From: an uncultured Oscillospiraceae bacterium
GTDB lineage: Bacteria > Bacillota > Clostridia > Oscillospirales > Acutalibacteraceae
Length of the DNA: 64,000 bases
Direction: 5' to 3'
Assembly (NCBI GenBank): GCA_900548545.1
Contig: URKX01000007.1
Coordinates: 5,838-69,837 of the forward strand
Below are positions 19,285 through 28,407 of the stretch, one piece after another. Position numbers and translations under genes: made by a program. The notes below the pieces were generated by a model. That model was not told the DNA's origin. It did no database searches and was given only the letters and a program-made list of their open reading frames with translations. The number at the start of each line of letters is the position of its first letter. Position 1 is the stretch's first letter.

Positions 19285-20469
19285 TTGGAAGTGGATCTGT
19301 TTTGCCAGCTGTTCTATGCCAGCCATTATATTCCCATGGCCTTGCTCCAAAAGGGAGCAATCCAAAAAACTTATTCCGGCTTGGAACGACCTTTGCCCCT
19401 CTATGGGAAAGTTCTAGAGCAAGCAAGGGGATTCTCCGGGGCGTGCAAAGTTATCTCCGCGGAGGAGCTGGGCCTTTACGGATTGGTGGAGGCCGGGGAG
19501 CAAGCGCTGCTGTTGGGGCCGATATACAGCCAGCCGGTGACGGAGAAAATGGTCTCCGCCTTTGCCCGGAAAAACGGTATCGGCAACCGGGATTGGTCGG
19601 TCCTCTACTGGCTGCTTGCCGGGGTACCCCGGTATACCTATAACCAATTTTCCAACCTGCTGCGGTACCTGGATTTCACCTTGAACGGGCGTGTTCCCCC
19701 AGAGAGCGCCGGGATCCCACAAGAGATTGCCGCGGCCTCCCAGCCAGAGCCGGTAAAAGCCCGGCGGGCCATGCGCAGCCCTGAGGAGGAGTGCCGCCAC
19801 GAGACTTTCCGGGTGGAAAATATGATTTTGGCCACGGTGCGGGACGGGGACGTACAGGCCCTGGAACAGCTGCTGGAAACTTTGGGCAAGGTGGCCAACC
19901 TCCGGGAGGGCCAGGTGGCCCAAGCACCCCTGCGCCAAGCGAAGAACATCTTCCTGGGGCTGGTCTGTATGGTAGGGAAAACCGCCGCCATCCCCGGCGG
20001 CATGGACGACGAGGGTGCCTATTCCCTTATCGACCTGTACTCCCAGGAGTGCGAGCAGGCCACTACGGTGGAAGCCGTCCGTCTGCTGCAGTACAATATG
20101 CTGCTGGATTTTACCCAGCGGGTGGCACGGGAAAAGCTGCCTCCCCACCTGTCCCCAGAGATTGCCAGGTGCGTGCAGTTTTTACGAAGCCGCCTGTCCA
20201 GCGACGTGGGCATCGACGAAGCTGCCGGCCTGGTGGGTAAAAGCAGAGCCTGGCTCACCAGGAAATTTAAGGAAGAGATGGGGCTGAGTTTGGGGGAGTA
20301 TCAATCTTACCTGCGTCTACAGGAATCCAAGCGCCTGTTGCGGTACACGGACATGACCCTCAGCGAGGTTGCTGGAGCACTGGGATTTTCCAGCCAAGCA
20401 TATTTCCAATCTTTCTTCAAAAAGAGTGCTGGTGTTACCCCGGCAAAATTTCGGCAAGGAGACAACTAA
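19285..20469 (+). CDS. AraC-family transcriptional regulator
   Basis: 394 residues. The start is TTG 19285 with GGGAGG 8 nt upstream. The N-terminal 290 residues have no recognised domain by eye and contain an alpha-helical region around 'MVGKTAAIPGGMDDEGAYS'. The C-terminal 100 residues are a classic AraC double helix-turn-helix ('DEAAGLVGKSRAWLTRKFK', then 'EVAGALGFSSQAYFQSFFK'). It is divergent from the GPH transporter/GH-A hydrolase pair and is the probable local regulator. Confidence 0.92.
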   Translation: MEVDLFCQLFYASHYIPMALLQKGAIQKTYSGLERPLPLYGKVLEQARGFSGACKVISAEELGLYGLVEAGEQALLLGPIYSQPVTEKMVSAFARKNGIGNRDWSVLYWLLAGVPRYTYNQFSNLLRYLDFTLNGRVPPESAGIPQEIAAASQPEPVKARRAMRSPEEECRHETFRVENMILATVRDGDVQALEQLLETLGKVANLREGQVAQAPLRQAKNIFLGLVCMVGKTAAIPGGMDDEGAYSLIDLYSQECEQATTVEAVRLLQYNMLLDFTQRVAREKLPPHLSPEIARCVQFLRSRLSSDVGIDEAAGLVGKSRAWLTRKFKEEMGLSLGEYQSYLRLQESKRLLRYTDMTLSEVAGALGFSSQAYFQSFFKKSAGVTPAKFRQGDN

Positions 20470-20579
20470 TGTTGCGAACATAAGCTACCATGGTCTTCCA
20501 CACTTGTTTTGAAAGAATGGCCTTCCCTTTTTGAAATCCATGTCACTTTGAAGAACTAAAAATACAACACTAAAATCTT

Positions 20580-20880
20580 ATGTTTTTTGTTTTTCGCCAT
20601 CCATCGAGGCATAAAAACCACAAACGGGTCATTCCTTTGTGGGTCAGCTGTGCCGGTGTTTTGTGTCTCCCGCAGCGCAGGCAAAAAGTTGGGTGCAAGG
20701 CGGAATGTCGTGAGGTCTTAGCTGCCGCCTCGGGTGCTGGTCCCCGGCAGGGACGGCCCCACCCCGGCGGAAGTGGTGTCCATCCAGAAGCACCGCCGCG
20801 ACACCGCCCCCTACTCCGTGGGCCACGCGAAATTTGCGGTGGGGAAGGCGAGTGGTTTTTCATCAAGTTGAAATGGGTGA
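20580..20880 (+). other. Coding-like remnant in an intergenic stretch
   Basis: Between the AraC gene and the first tRNA-Arg fragment (20470-21040) no full gene is found. Around 20720-20870 one frame gives a protein-like run ('AEVVSIQKHRRDTAPYSVG'), followed after a frame change by 'GEWFFIKLKW'. It has no start, and I do not recognise the family. It is most simply a decayed gene fragment at the border of the mobile region. Confidence 0.3.
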
Positions 20881-20906
20881 GAACAGTGTCCGAGTGCCCT
20901 CGGAGA

Positions 20907-21239
20907 TGACCACTATTTGACTACTACACAAATTCTCCCTAAGCCCCAGGTTTTTATCTATTTTCCTGTATATATTGCTTTTTTCAATGTTATTATAGAC
21001 ATAAGAAAACCTCCAAAGGAGTTAATCCTTTGGAGGTTTTGGTGCGCCCGACTGGATTCGAACCAGCGGCCTACAGAGTCGGAGTTATCAGGCCGTCAAG
21101 GAGGAAACCCAGGTTCCATGCGGGTTTTAGGTACATCGCATAAAATTAGCAACCATTTGCAAAAACCGTGAAAGCCCTTGGCACGCCTGGGCTCCCACGG
21201 CTTTTCTAGTTTTGAGAAATAGTAGTCAAACAGCAGTCA
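20907..21239. other. Attachment-site-like scar A: 3' half of tRNA-Arg with arm repeats
   Basis: Positions 21040-21085 (minus strand) carry the last 46 nt of a tRNA-Arg(CCG) gene including CCA, T-arm and the 3' side of the anticodon stem. Identity to the intact gene at 61273-61349 is high and stops abruptly in the anticodon loop. Outside it lie a 20-bp motif TGACCACTATTTGACTACTA at 20907 and its inverted version TAGTAGTCAAACAGCAGTCA at 21220-21239. The unit recurs at 41.6-42.0 kb, so it is best read as an attL/attR left by a tyrosine-recombinase element. Confidence 0.75.
21006..21040. terminator. tRNA-type terminator, copy 1 of 4
   Basis: Stem AAAACCTCCAAAGGA / TCCTTTGGAGGTTTT directly downstream (minus strand) of the tRNA-Arg 3' fragment. 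Copies occur at 41752, 57050 and 58283. Confidence 0.85.
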
Positions 21240-21282
21240 GAGGGCGGGCAGAAAGAGAGGAGGGGCACAACAGTGAACGGTT

Positions 21283-22725
21283 TTATTTTACTCGAACAAA
21301 TCGCTGTTTGGGGCTCTTGGGTTTATCTGGGATCGTCATGCGCAGTTTTCCTTGAGCCACCAGTGGCTGCACCAAATTGGACATGGTGTAATACCGGGAA
21401 AGACCCGTGAAATCCACCAGCTCTGCTCTGCTCCTGGGCTCTTCGCAAAAGCGGAGCAGCGCATCTTCCAAATCTTCTTTCTCCAAACCCGTTTCTGTCT
21501 TATAGATGTTGTTGCGGAACACCACTTTAAATTCCCCGTGGAGAACAGAAAAGATTGGCGCAGGCAAGCCGGCGTCCTTGCACGCCCTCCGAATCGTCGG
21601 GATACCAGAGTACCGGTTTTCCGTCACTTTCAAAAGCTCCAGCATATTTGCTAAGGCAGCGTTCCTTGTTTCCGGACGCACCTTCCCCAAGGAATCCACG
21701 GTGATTTTTCCATACAGCCCGCCACTGTTGGCGATTTCCATTCTATCACGGTACATTTCTATGCGGATCGGGACATTTTCAGTGTGAACGCTGTAGTCCC
21801 GGTGGATCAGGGCATTGAGGACCGCTTCGCGGACTGCCACAGTGGGGTACTCATCCTTGTCATGGCGCAGCCCGTCGCCCCCAATCACGGATTTTGTGCG
21901 GCTGTTCGTCCGGACAAAATCAACCGCTTCTTTCAGCATATCCGGGATAGCGCCGGTGATGCGTTTGTTGTCGATAAACCGCTCGCCGTCTTCTCCTACA
22001 GCGCCAATCTCCGTGCCGGGCACCACCACTGCGGTGATACACAGCTGAGGGAAATAGGTTTGGGGATAGATGGAAAAAGTCATTGCCCCTGCTAGCGTAG
22101 GCGTTCCGTGCACGGTGACCCCCATCAACTCCAGAATCTCATCGTCGGTTACGTTGCCTGCTAGATTCTTCCGCTCCTGTTTCACCGCATCCAGGTAACG
22201 GGTGAGACGCTGCTGGTTGAACAGGTCCACACGGGCGCCTTCCACGATGCGGAGATCGTCTCGGATTCTTTTTCGGAAAGCGTCGTAACTGTACACCTCA
22301 TACTCGCTCATGGGTTCGTCGGATTCGCCCACTCGGATGTAGGAGCCTTTGATTCTTCCAACACCTTTGTAATAAACGGGCCGCTCCGAGATGTCCACCC
22401 CAGGAATCTCCGCAGACACCACCAGCTTGCCCTCTATCTCACAGACCGTAAACAAAGCGCGAACAGCGGGTTCCATCTGTTTGCACTGTTCATTCACTTT
22501 TTTCTGAAGGTCCTGGGCGTCATAAACTCCAATGATTGCATAATCACGCTGTTCATCTATGCCAAAAAGCAGGATGCCTCCTTGATCCTGATTGGAAAAG
22601 GCAGAGAGCGTATCAAACAACCGGGTGGGGCACCCCTGAGCCGCCGCCTTGCACTCGATGTTCTGCCTTTCGGTTTTCTGCCGCTGAACTTCTAAGGCCA
22701 AAGCCTTCAACTCTTCCGCTTGCAT
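21283..22725 (-). CDS. AlbA_2 (Schlafen-like) putative DNA-binding/ATPase-fold protein
   Basis: 480 residues from ATG 22725 (AGGGGG upstream). The N-terminal AlbA_2 domain is seen in 'NIECKAAAQG', 'LFDTLSAFSNQDQGGILLFG' and 'YYKGVGRIKGSYIRVGESD'. The middle has a GHKL-like ATP-binding part ('VREAVLNALIHRDY', 'MEIANSGGLYGKI') and the end is a winged-helix-like region. Such proteins are common in mobile elements and are proposed nucleic-acid-binding regulators, some linked with defence; the role here is inference. The gene starts beside an array of phased 11-bp repeats that may be its operator. Confidence 0.85.
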   Translation of the reverse strand: MQAEELKALALEVQRQKTERQNIECKAAAQGCPTRLFDTLSAFSNQDQGGILLFGIDEQRDYAIIGVYDAQDLQKKVNEQCKQMEPAVRALFTVCEIEGKLVVSAEIPGVDISERPVYYKGVGRIKGSYIRVGESDEPMSEYEVYSYDAFRKRIRDDLRIVEGARVDLFNQQRLTRYLDAVKQERKNLAGNVTDDEILELMGVTVHGTPTLAGAMTFSIYPQTYFPQLCITAVVVPGTEIGAVGEDGERFIDNKRITGAIPDMLKEAVDFVRTNSRTKSVIGGDGLRHDKDEYPTVAVREAVLNALIHRDYSVHTENVPIRIEMYRDRMEIANSGGLYGKITVDSLGKVRPETRNAALANMLELLKVTENRYSGIPTIRRACKDAGLPAPIFSVLHGEFKVVFRNNIYKTETGLEKEDLEDALLRFCEEPRSRAELVDFTGLSRYYTMSNLVQPLVAQGKLRMTIPDKPKSPKQRFVRVK

Positions 22726-22781
22726 GAAACAGCCCCCTTACACGGTAATCTCTTCAGGTTAAGGATAGCAAGTTTTCGTAA

Positions 22782-22910
22782 GGTTGTCAACGGTTTGCCA
22801 ATTTATCCGCTCAACATGACAACAAAACCCAAAGTTTGTCAACTATTTTGCTGAGTTTGACAACTAATCACCGTGGGTTGCCAACTGTTTGCCAACTGAA
22901 GTTGGCAACC
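22782..22910 (+). repeat. Seven 11-bp repeats, consensus GTTTGNCAACT, helically phased
   Basis: Copies start at 22782, 22793, 22834, 22855, 22876 and 22887, and an inverted copy lies at 22900-22910. Steps of 11, 41, 21, 21 and 11 bp are close to whole DNA turns, so bound proteins would sit on one face of the helix. Position: just upstream of the AlbA_2 gene (minus strand) and about 0.9 kb before the RepA-like gene. This could be an operator or iteron-type replication origin. Confidence 0.7.
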
Positions 22911-23521
22911 TGCAAGATTTTCTTCCTTACCCTGTGCAATCGTGTCTCCCTTGTGTTCCAGAAGCCCTCTCCCCATGGGAGCATTTCGTTTCCACATTTA
23001 TTATTGTGTGTGTTCTGTTCCCTTTTCTCAATGAAGAAATCGCTCATCATCTTCCCAGTATTCTCGCAAAAGCAAGCGGTTTCTAACGGAAGAAGAAAGG
23101 TCAACCGTCCCATCCACTCGTTCTAGTTTTTCCCTCACGGCAGGGACTTTTCTTTTTCTGCCTAAGCCTTAGCCCGTAATTTCTCCGTGGCGAGCAATTC
23201 TAACCCAACTCAACGTTTATCGGCGCTGGCATAATTACTGAAAATCCCTTGGCTTTCAAAGGTTTGTTTGTGTACCAACAATTTAACTAGTGATGTAAAT
23301 TTTCTTTCAAAAACCGCAAGATGCAGGCGGATTGCTCGTGCCCTTCTCCCGCATATAGGGGTATCCCCCTGTCATGGTGACAGGGGCCCCCCTTGTTTTC
23401 CTTTGGGCTTTTCCCTACAACGGGAATCACAATTTGACAAGGAACATTTGTTTCTTGCCAGAGTCATTGCGGGGTGTTGGAAATGAGCAATCTATAACGG
23501 TTCTTGGATTTTAGGACACTG
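22911..23521 (+). other. Gene-free stretch with a perfect hairpin
   Basis: No convincing gene is seen. A perfect 9-bp stem CCCCTGTCA-TGG-TGACAGGGG lies at 23366-23386, preceded by GGGGTATCCCC. Such structures occur at nick sites or single-strand origins of mobile elements, but no relaxase is seen nearby, so function is open. Confidence 0.35.
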
Positions 23522-23793
23522 CTCCCACCTTTTGCAAAAGAGGTGGGAGTTTTGTATTCCCCATCCAATTCGGAATTGCTAGGAAGAATGCGGGCTAGCC
23601 CTCTAAAAAAGTGCCAGGACATAACGGAAGATGCGGCCCTCGTCACGAAAAAATCCTCGGCGCATAGCGGGATACCTTGCCCTAGCTCCAGGTGGTTTGC
23701 GAAAGCCCTTGGGGCTGGGCTTTCCATGCAATCTCGAAATTAAAAAAATGCTCCCACCTTTTCCCTGGGAGCGAAGAAAGGAGTGTGAAAACT
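23522..23793 (+). promoter_or_regulatory. Structured leader of the RepA-like gene (copy 1)
   Basis: A terminator-like hairpin CTCCCACCTTTT-GCAA-AAGAGGTGGGAG followed by TTTTG lies at 23522-23554. The left arm recurs at 23751-23762 just before the ribosome binding site and there forms its own stem (CTCCCA...TGGGAG, to 23771). The second copy could pair with the first hairpin's right arm, giving alternative folds as in an attenuator. A similar leader precedes the ATPase gene at 55128. Confidence 0.5.
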
Positions 23794-24765
23794 TTGCCGA
23801 AAAATCAACCCGAACTGAAGCTCATCTCCCTGGAGGACGTGGTGGTGGAGCCGGTGCGCTGGCTCTGGTATCCCTATATTCCCCTGGGAAAGCTGACCAT
23901 CCTCCACGGTGATCCCTGCGAGGGCAAGACCACCCTGGCCCTGTGGATCGCGGCGGCCTGCAGCCGGGGACAGGCCCTCCCCGGCGGGGAATCTGGGGAA
24001 CCCCTTACCGTTCTCTACCAAACTGCCGAGGACGGTTTGGGGGACACCATCAAGCCACGGCTGCTGGAATCCAAGGCGGACTTGCACCACATCTACACCA
24101 TTGACGAAACGGATTTTCCCCTCTCCATGCTGGATGAGCGCATCGGGGAGGCTATCCGGGACACCCATGCCAAGCTGATGATCCTGGACCCCATGCAGGC
24201 GTACCTGGGGGAGAAGGTGGACATGAACCGCGCCAACGAAGTGCGCACGGTGATGAAAGGCCTGACCAAGGTGGCCAATCAAACCGGCTGCGCCATCGTC
24301 CTGGTGGGGCACTTGAACAAATCTCAGACCGCCAACAGCGCCCAGCGTGGCTTGGGCTCCATGGACTTCCGGGCAGCCGCCCGGAGCGTTCTTCTAGTGG
24401 GGCGACTCAAACAGAACCGGGACATCCGGGTGATGGTACACGACAAATCCTCCCTGGCCCCAGAAGGAAACTCCCGGGCCTTCTCCCTGGAGAACGGCAC
24501 CCTCCACTGGCAAGAGGGGTATGAGAACCTCACTGCGGACGAGCTGTTGAGCGGAAGAAGTCAAGACTCTAAGCTCACGTTGGCGGAGCAGCTTATCTTA
24601 GATACCCTGGACAAGCACCCCGTTGTTCCCGCCAAAGAGATGTACCGCTTGGCGGAGCAGGCCAGCATCTCTCCCCGAACTCTTAAGGAAGCCAAGCGGA
24701 ATCTAACTGGCTATGTGGAGTCCGTCCGCCTGGCCAACGAGTGGAATTGGCTGAGAAAAGAATGA
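23794..24765 (+). CDS. RepA-like AAA ATPase (AAA_25)
   Basis: 323 residues from TTG 23794, which has AAGGAG 10 nt upstream; a GTG 9 nt earlier is too close to that site. RecA-like fold with Walker A 'GDPCEGKTT' (residues 39-47), Walker B 'LMILDPMQ' and a following 'VGHLNKSQ' sensor. The C-terminal 70 residues look like a winged helix. RepA-like hexameric helicases of this class drive replication or maintenance of plasmids and integrative elements. A paralogue with homologous 5' and 3' flanks lies at 55128-56144. Confidence 0.85.
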   Translation: MPKNQPELKLISLEDVVVEPVRWLWYPYIPLGKLTILHGDPCEGKTTLALWIAAACSRGQALPGGESGEPLTVLYQTAEDGLGDTIKPRLLESKADLHHIYTIDETDFPLSMLDERIGEAIRDTHAKLMILDPMQAYLGEKVDMNRANEVRTVMKGLTKVANQTGCAIVLVGHLNKSQTANSAQRGLGSMDFRAAARSVLLVGRLKQNRDIRVMVHDKSSLAPEGNSRAFSLENGTLHWQEGYENLTADELLSGRSQDSKLTLAEQLILDTLDKHPVVPAKEMYRLAEQASISPRTLKEAKRNLTGYVESVRLANEWNWLRKE

Positions 24766-24901
24766 AGGGTGCGAGAGTGCAAACGGGTGTGGAGCACACT
24801 TGCTCATCTTGTGTTTAGAGAAATACAATCACCTACATATTGTGTGAAAGCTGAAGAACACACTGGTACGCATTGCCTCCTTGCACCCTTGGAAAAGCCC
24901 T

Positions 24902-24973
24902 GGCAAGTGACGCAAACCATGTCCAACCCCCTCTAGCGGAATTATGCGTCCCTTGCGTTCCTTCCGGCACTGG
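24902..24973. repeat. 70-bp conserved block downstream of RepA-like gene, copy 1
   Basis: Nearly identical to 56337-56407. It begins GGCAAGTGACGCAAACC and ends TTCCTTCCGGCACTGG. It contains related short repeats (ACGCAA, TTGCGT). Function unknown; conserved placement after two diverged ATPase genes suggests a cis-acting site. Confidence 0.6.
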
Positions 24974-24983
24974 CACAGAAAGA

Positions 24984-25033
24984 CAACCATCCCAAAGCTA
25001 GTTCCCACCAACCATCCCAAAGCTAGTTCCCAC
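24984..25033 (+). repeat. Perfect tandem duplication, 2 x 25 bp
   Basis: The 25-bp unit starting CAACCATCCCAAAGCTAG occurs twice head to tail and a third copy begins at 25034. It directly follows the conserved 70-bp block. Confidence 0.9.
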
Positions 25034-25503
25034 CAACCCTCCTGTTTAGCCCCCAGGAGGCCCGTTTTGGCCGGTTTCCGCCTCAGGTAGGGGAACGGCC
25101 CGCTCCCGCCCGGTCAGGGGGCGATTTGGGCCACACAGGGGCGAGTTTAGCAGAAAGAAAAGAAAACAGCCCAGCCCGGAAAGCAACCGGCAGCGTGGAC
25201 GAAGAATACGCCAACTTCTGACTTTCCATCAGGCATACGGTTTCTTCAAAAACCAGCAGTGGTGAGAGGTGTGAAAAACAAGCAGGTGAAAGGCCCGGGG
25301 TCGCCCATAGGCGTCCCGGGCCGGGTCACTTCGCCCGGCAGAGCTGGTCGTGACCGGATTTTTCCCAGGCGTCAATTTTCCCGTTTTCCGGGATCGTTTG
25401 GCGGCCTTGGGGTCACGGACGGGGTCAGAAAAGCAAAATTCCCCGGCGGCAAGCCATTTTTACGGGTGTCACCGCCGGGGCCAACGAAAGGATGAAGAAA
25501 ACT
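25034..25503 (+). other. GC-rich gene-free stretch with hairpins
   Basis: No gene seen. Strong inverted repeats lie at 25292-25322 (GGCCCGGG...CCCGGGCC) and 25441-25480 (CCCCGGCGG...CCGCCGGGG), the latter just before the ribbon-helix-helix gene. It may be an operator or transfer/replication site. Confidence 0.45.
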
Positions 25504-25914
25504 ATGGCAGAAAAAGATTTGAATCGGAAATTCGCCCTGTGGATCCGCCCCTCCCTGCTGGAGGAAGTGGATTCCCTCTACGAAAGCGACAACTGCGCCA
25601 GCCGCAGCGAGTTCATGGAAAAGGCCCTGCGGTTTTACATGGGGTACCTTTCCAGCCAGAAAAACCAGGACTACCTGGCCCACGTCATCCCCGCCACGGT
25701 GAAGGGCATCGTGGACGAGAGCTCCAACCGCATGGGGCGGCTGCTGTTCAAGATAGCGGTGGAGCAGGCGGTGACAGAGAACATTCTCGCCGCTGTTTGC
25801 GAGGTAGACCCCCAGGATGTAACACGACTGCGGGGGCAGTGCATCGAGGAAATCCGCAAGACCAACGGGATGATTTCCTTTGAGGAGTCCCTCCGTTGGC
25901 AGCAAGGCAACTGA
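25504..25914 (+). CDS. Ribbon-helix-helix (CopG-like) protein
   Basis: 136 residues from ATG 25504, which has a usable spacing from GAAAGGA; the ATG at 25492 is too close to it. The N-terminal 50 residues ('RKFALWIRPSLLEEVDSLY', 'CASRSEFMEKALRFYMGYL') have the strand-helix-helix pattern of CopG/Arc/MobC-type DNA-binding proteins. The rest is helical without known domain. Such proteins act as repressors or relaxosome helpers in mobile elements. It precedes the integrase by 102 nt in the same direction. Confidence 0.72.
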   Translation: MAEKDLNRKFALWIRPSLLEEVDSLYESDNCASRSEFMEKALRFYMGYLSSQKNQDYLAHVIPATVKGIVDESSNRMGRLLFKIAVEQAVTENILAAVCEVDPQDVTRLRGQCIEEIRKTNGMISFEESLRWQQGN

Positions 25915-26016
25915 CGTTGCCTCGGCGAGTTTTGCTTGGAGGTTTGGAAAACCTCCATTTTGCTTACGCAAAACCGCAAAACATCGCGCTAAAGATTGAA
26001 GAAAGGAGAAAAACAT

Positions 26017-27174
26017 TTGGCAAGCATCAAACAAATCAAAGACCGCAAATTTAAGATCACCGTCAGCAATGGCTACCGGCCAAACGGCAAGAAAATCTGC
26101 AAAGCGAAGACCATCATCGTACCGGATTCTGTGAAGCCCAGGGGCATCCCCCAGTACGTTGCTCACGAAGCCGAGGAGCTGGAGCGCCTGGTGAAGTCCG
26201 GTTTCGCCGAGGATCGGGACACCACCTTTGAAGCCTACGCCGCCCGGTGGTTGGAGCGGCAGGTGAAATACGCCCCCGGCACCCTGGCCAGTTACCGGCG
26301 GATGCTGGAGCGGGTGTACCCCTACATTGGGGCCATCAAGCTGGGAGAACTGCGGCCCATGGCCCTGGAAAACATGATGATTGAGTTGAGAAAACGTACC
26401 CACCAGGGCAAGCCCATCCAGGAGGCCACGGTACAGAAATACCTGACCGTGGTGTCCGCTGTGTTTAGCGACGCCAAGAGAAACGAGATCATCCAGCGCA
26501 ACCCTGCCCGGATGATTGACCTGCCGGACACGGAACGGAGGGAACAGTTCATCCCTACAGACGAGCAGGCCCAGTACTTCCTCAACGCCTTGGCCGAGGA
26601 GCACATCCTCTACCACGCCTTCTACGTCCTGGCGATCTACACCGGCTGCCGCCGGGGCGAGCTGTGCGCCTTGCGGTGGAGCGACTTCTCCTTTGTGGAC
26701 CACTACACCTGGAACCTGGTGGTGTCCCGCTCCCGCAGCGTGGTGCCGGGGAAAGGCGTGGTGGAGGGGCCTACCAAAAATGGCCGCAGCCGGTCCATGA
26801 CCATCTCCTACTACGTGGTCAGCACACTGTGGAGCCTGTATGACTTCCAGAAGCGCATGGCCAGGGAGAACCATCGGAAGGTCAGCCCCTACCTGTTTGC
26901 CAACGCCCAGGGGGAGCCGGTTCACTCGGACACCTTTACCAAGCGTCTGCGAAAGATTTTCCGGGAACTGGGCTTTCCCTCCTCTTTTCATCTGCATACC
27001 CTGCGCCACTATTTCGTCTCTGCCATGCTCCACGAGGGGGTGGACAAGCAGACTGTGGCGGAGCTGGCTGGCCACGGGGACACCTCTTTTCTGGAGCGCA
27101 CATACTGTCACCCCCAGATGAAATTGAAGCAGGAGGCCGCCGAAATGCTGGAGGAAGCCCTGTTTCGGTTCTGA
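26017..27174 (+). CDS. int: Tyrosine recombinase / integrase
   Basis: 385 residues from TTG 26017, with AAAGGAG 8 nt before it; the in-frame TTG 21 nt upstream overlaps that site. An N-terminal arm-binding region is followed by a core-binding SAM-like domain ('TFEAYAARWLERQVKYAPGT'). The catalytic domain has Arg in 'YTGCRRGELCALRW', 'HLHTLRHYFV', 'AGHGDTSFLERTY' and the Tyr nucleophile in 'RTYCH'. This is the likely integrase of the element and a candidate for the tRNA-Arg attachment scars. It seems intact. Confidence 0.93.
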   Translation: MASIKQIKDRKFKITVSNGYRPNGKKICKAKTIIVPDSVKPRGIPQYVAHEAEELERLVKSGFAEDRDTTFEAYAARWLERQVKYAPGTLASYRRMLERVYPYIGAIKLGELRPMALENMMIELRKRTHQGKPIQEATVQKYLTVVSAVFSDAKRNEIIQRNPARMIDLPDTERREQFIPTDEQAQYFLNALAEEHILYHAFYVLAIYTGCRRGELCALRWSDFSFVDHYTWNLVVSRSRSVVPGKGVVEGPTKNGRSRSMTISYYVVSTLWSLYDFQKRMARENHRKVSPYLFANAQGEPVHSDTFTKRLRKIFRELGFPSSFHLHTLRHYFVSAMLHEGVDKQTVAELAGHGDTSFLERTYCHPQMKLKQEAAEMLEEALFRF

Positions 27175-27329
27175 AAACCAGGTACATCGCTGGGGCTTGT
27201 GGGTAGGCTATGCCGCCCCTCTTGTCCAAAGGGTAGAAAGTGAAAACAGGGCTGGACTTCCACCCGCACGTGGGGTAGTGTGTGGTTGCCTCCACAGAAG
27301 GAATCCTAACAGGAAAGAGGTTTTTTATC

Positions 27330-28194
27330 ATGGCAAGCATCCGCAAACGGGGAAATAGCTACCTATTGGTGGTGTCCATGGGCTACGACCCGGAGGGCCA
27401 CCGCCGCAAGCCCCAGCAGAAAACCGTTCATCCACCAGAGGGGTTAACACCAAAGGCCAAGGAAAAATGGCTGGAGGCGGAAGCCGCCCTCTTTGAGCGT
27501 GAGTGTAAGAATGAACCGCTGCCGGTAGACAAGTCCATCACCCTGGCGGAGTATACCGCCTACTGGCTGGGACACATTGCCCCTGGCAAGCTGGCAAAAT
27601 CCACTCTGGCCCGGGACAAGCAGGACGACGTATTTCAAACTCATCATCGCCACGGGGATGCGCCGTGGGGAGTGCTGCGGTTTGAAGTGGAAGGACGTGG
27701 ATTTCTCGGAAAAGTCCATCCACGTCTGCCGGAACGTGGTGAAGGTCACGGGAGAGAACATCATTATCAAAGAACCCAAGACTGCCGCTGGAGACCGACA
27801 CGTGTACTTCTCCCTGGAGATGGCAAGCCTCTTGAAAGAGTACCGCTCCTTCTGCCAAGGGGAGTTGGTACTCCACGAGGGCAGAGAACTGATCCAGGAG
27901 GACTACATCTTCCGCCGCCACGGGGCCGATTTACCAATGACTCCCAGCACCTTTACCTGGCGGTTCAAATTGATTCTCAAGAAGCACAAGCACGGCTTTC
28001 CCCTGGACTTAAACGTCCACAGCCTGCGGCACACTGCCGCCAGCCTGATGATCTCCGGCGGGGCGGATGTTGCCACCGTTTCAGGGCTGCTGGGGCACTC
28101 CCAAGTGTCCACTACGCTGGACATTTATACCCACGCTTTCGATGAGAAGAAGCGGGAGGTCAGCGCCGAGATGCAGGGGAGGGTGGGGGTGTAG
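27330..28194 (+). pseudogene. Second tyrosine integrase, internally deleted and frameshifted
   Basis: ATG 27330 begins an integrase N-terminus ('MASIRKRGNSYLLVVSMGYD', then 'ITLAEYTAYWLGH'). At about 27,625 the sequence jumps to another frame that encodes the catalytic domain ('IIATGMRRGECCGLKW', 'HSLRHTAASL', 'LLGHSQVSTTLDIYTHAF'). Roughly 100 residues of the core-binding domain are missing, so the gene is inactive. It lies 155 nt after the intact integrase and is only distantly similar to it, so it is a remnant of a different element. Confidence 0.88.
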
Positions 28195-28306
28195 CCGTAC
28201 AGAAAGCACAACTTGCAAGTTAGAACAGTCGAACAAAAATCCCCTAAAAAAACGGTTTTTGTTTCCTGTTACCTGTTCTGAAATGGTCATAATACTTTCA
28301 TTGAAA

Positions 28307-28339
28307 ACCGCACCTTTACTCTAAGAGTTAAGGTGCGGT
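28307..28339 (-). terminator. Terminator downstream of carboxylesterase gene
   Basis: Stem ACCGCACCTT / AAGGTGCGGT; on the minus strand it is followed by a short T-run and lies 70 nt past the esterase stop. Confidence 0.65.
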
Positions 28340-28407
28340 CTCTGATATTTGATGCCCCCAGCCTTGCCGTTTGGTTGCTCAACTTTAAATGTTTACTCGT
28401 TAGAGGT

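Noticed and set aside
24829..25020. Small minus-strand frame sharing a peptide with 56264-56449
   Set aside because: The shared peptide is explained by the near-identical DNA of the 70-bp block; outside it the two frames differ and have no ribosome binding site.
24984..25033. Possible CRISPR array
   Set aside because: Only two full 25-bp units head to tail without spacers; no cas genes in the window.
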